DNA of 6,170 bases, taken from contig JAQUAR010000104.1 in assembly GCA_028687155.1 (NCBI GenBank), positions 1-6,170 of the forward strand. The letters run 5' to 3'. The position numbers were made by a program, and so were the translations under genes. Source of the stretch: Methylacidiphilaceae bacterium (GTDB taxonomy: Bacteria > Verrucomicrobiota > Verrucomicrobiia > Methylacidiphilales > Methylacidiphilaceae). Every line of letters begins with the position of its first letter. Within the stretch, counting starts at the first letter, position 1. The notes below the pieces were generated by a model. The model ran no database searches. It worked only from the letters and a program-made list of their open reading frames with translations, and had not been told where the DNA came from. This document shows, piece by piece, positions 5,316-6,170 of this stretch.

Positions 5316-6170
5316 CTAACTTTCGTCCTGCGGAACGGTCAGGCAGAGTCGCATGCGTGGAAAATCGATCGTCAGACGAAATGGTCGGCAAAAACCACTC
5401 CCCAGAAATCCACCCAAAGGCAACCCTTCTCCCCGCTCGATGCGGGAGGGAAACGGCACAATGGCCCCCGGGACATGGTGCGCGGAGAAGCCCGCGAATC
5501 GCACCTCGGGAAGAAGGATGGGCAGAGCGAGATAACGGCCGCCGACGCCCGAATAGGGATCCCCGCGACCCAGGGCCGTAAGCCCCAGTCGAATCGCCGC
5601 CCGGCGGCTCAACGCCAGCGCCGTCTCCGCCGCACCGGTGTCGAGAAAGACCAGAAGCCTTTCCCGCGACGCGACCTCCACCGGGACCACGACGAGCCCT
5701 CCCGGAGTCAGACGCAGGGGAACGTCGGTGATTCGGCGGTCGGCGACAGCCGAGGACCCCTCGGCGATCCCACGCCTTCCCGCTTTCCGGAGCGAAAGCC
5801 GCCGCTTCGGATAATCGAGCGTTACAACGAACCGCCGCAGAAATTCCGATCCAAGAATACCTTCGAACGGCTCGCTCCTCTGCTCCGGCCGATGAAGATC
5901 AATGATGGCGACCGGGATGTTGCGTACTTCGGTAGCACCCAACTGGAGCGAATCGAGTCGTCCCAGCTTTCCAGCCGTCTTTCTCGCGCCGGCTCCGAGG
6001 AGTTGGGCGGATCCCACCGGAACAAGACGAATCTCCTCGGCCAAACGCCGATCCAGAACGACGCAGGACGCCCCCGTATCGACCAGGAAGCTGGCCGACC
6101 GCCTCCGCGCCACCAGGACGCGCACGACGGGTCGCCGCTCCGACCCGACCCAGTCAAGCCGGACCTCGTC
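5316..6170 (-). CDS. Tandem retropepsin-like aspartic protease, 5' end cut by window edge
   Basis: A protein with two retropepsin-like (clan AA) domains in one chain. The frame has no stop between its end and base 6170, so 284 codons are seen and the true N-terminus is missing. The GTG at 6125 is not a credible start: the 15 residues before it (RLDWVGSERRPVV) look like the first strand of the domain. Domain 1 has FLVDTGAS (28-35; catalytic Asp31) and GILGSEF (104-110), followed by FVVTLDYPKRRLSL. Domain 2, 146 residues later, repeats this as VFLDTGAA (174-181; Asp177), FLGSGF (255-260) and FRLTIDFPRMRLCL. Both halves keep the catalytic DTGA and the hydrophobic-hydrophobic-Gly motif, so either half could dimerise or the two could form one active site like pepsin. 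Targeting is unknown because the N-terminus is absent. It is convergent with the glycan operon and probably unrelated to it. Confidence 0.85.
   Translation of the reverse strand, partial: DEVRLDWVGSERRPVVRVLVARRRSASFLVDTGASCVVLDRRLAEEIRLVPVGSAQLLGAGARKTAGKLGRLDSLQLGATEVRNIPVAIIDLHRPEQRSEPFEGILGSEFLRRFVVTLDYPKRRLSLRKAGRRGIAEGSSAVADRRITDVPLRLTPGGLVVVPVEVASRERLLVFLDTGAAETALALSRRAAIRLGLTALGRGDPYSGVGGRYLALPILLPEVRFAGFSAHHVPGAIVPFPSRIERGEGLPLGGFLGSGFCRPFRLTIDFPRMRLCLTVPQDES

Noticed and set aside
5316..6125. GTG at 6125 as the start of the aspartic protease
   Set aside because: The frame stays open to the window edge and the residues before the GTG resemble the first strand of the domain, so the gene is cut rather than starting there.

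Overview
The window comes from a moderately GC-rich bacterium (GC about 60% by eye). It starts with GTG as well as ATG, and several genes have clear GAGG/GGAG ribosome binding sites. LexA, TrmB, PheT and a dimeric-type dUTPase point to a bacterial chromosome, not a phage or plasmid. I see no transposase, integrase, CRISPR array, tRNA or rRNA. The phylum cannot be fixed from the sequence; a GC-rich member of the Verrucomicrobiota/PVC group is only a guess.

Left part, minus strand, transcribed right to left from about 1646: a DCC-family (DUF393) thiol-disulfide oxidoreductase, a dimeric all-alpha dUTPase, the tRNA m7G46 methyltransferase trmB, and the first 39 codons of pheT, cut by the left edge. 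trmB and pheT share an ATGA stop/start, so they are probably translationally coupled. This looks like a housekeeping cluster for nucleotide-pool and tRNA functions.

Centre: a divergent intergenic region (1647-1818) leads into lexA on the plus strand. It carries a perfect TTGACA -35 element and two short dyads. One dyad, CTTAT-N8-ATAAG, lies just upstream of an internal lexA ATG that has a good ribosome binding site; it may be the autoregulatory operator. A gene-poor stretch of about 180 bases after lexA holds hairpins, a T8 tract and a possible 30-codon coupled ORF.

Right of centre, plus strand: three overlapping genes form a glycan operon. They are a dolichyl-phosphate-glucosyltransferase-like GT2 enzyme, a NodB-type polysaccharide deacetylase and a multi-membrane-span GT87 glycosyltransferase. 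A coherent but unproven model is that GT2 charges a polyprenyl phosphate with a hexose, GT87 uses that lipid-linked sugar on the outer face of the membrane, and the deacetylase trims the glycan.

Right end, minus strand, convergent with GT87: a gene encoding two retropepsin-like aspartic protease domains in one chain. Its reading frame stays open to the window edge, so the N-terminus is missing. Apart from this tandem protease and the lexA control region, the window is mostly ordinary; I see no clear undescribed multi-gene system.
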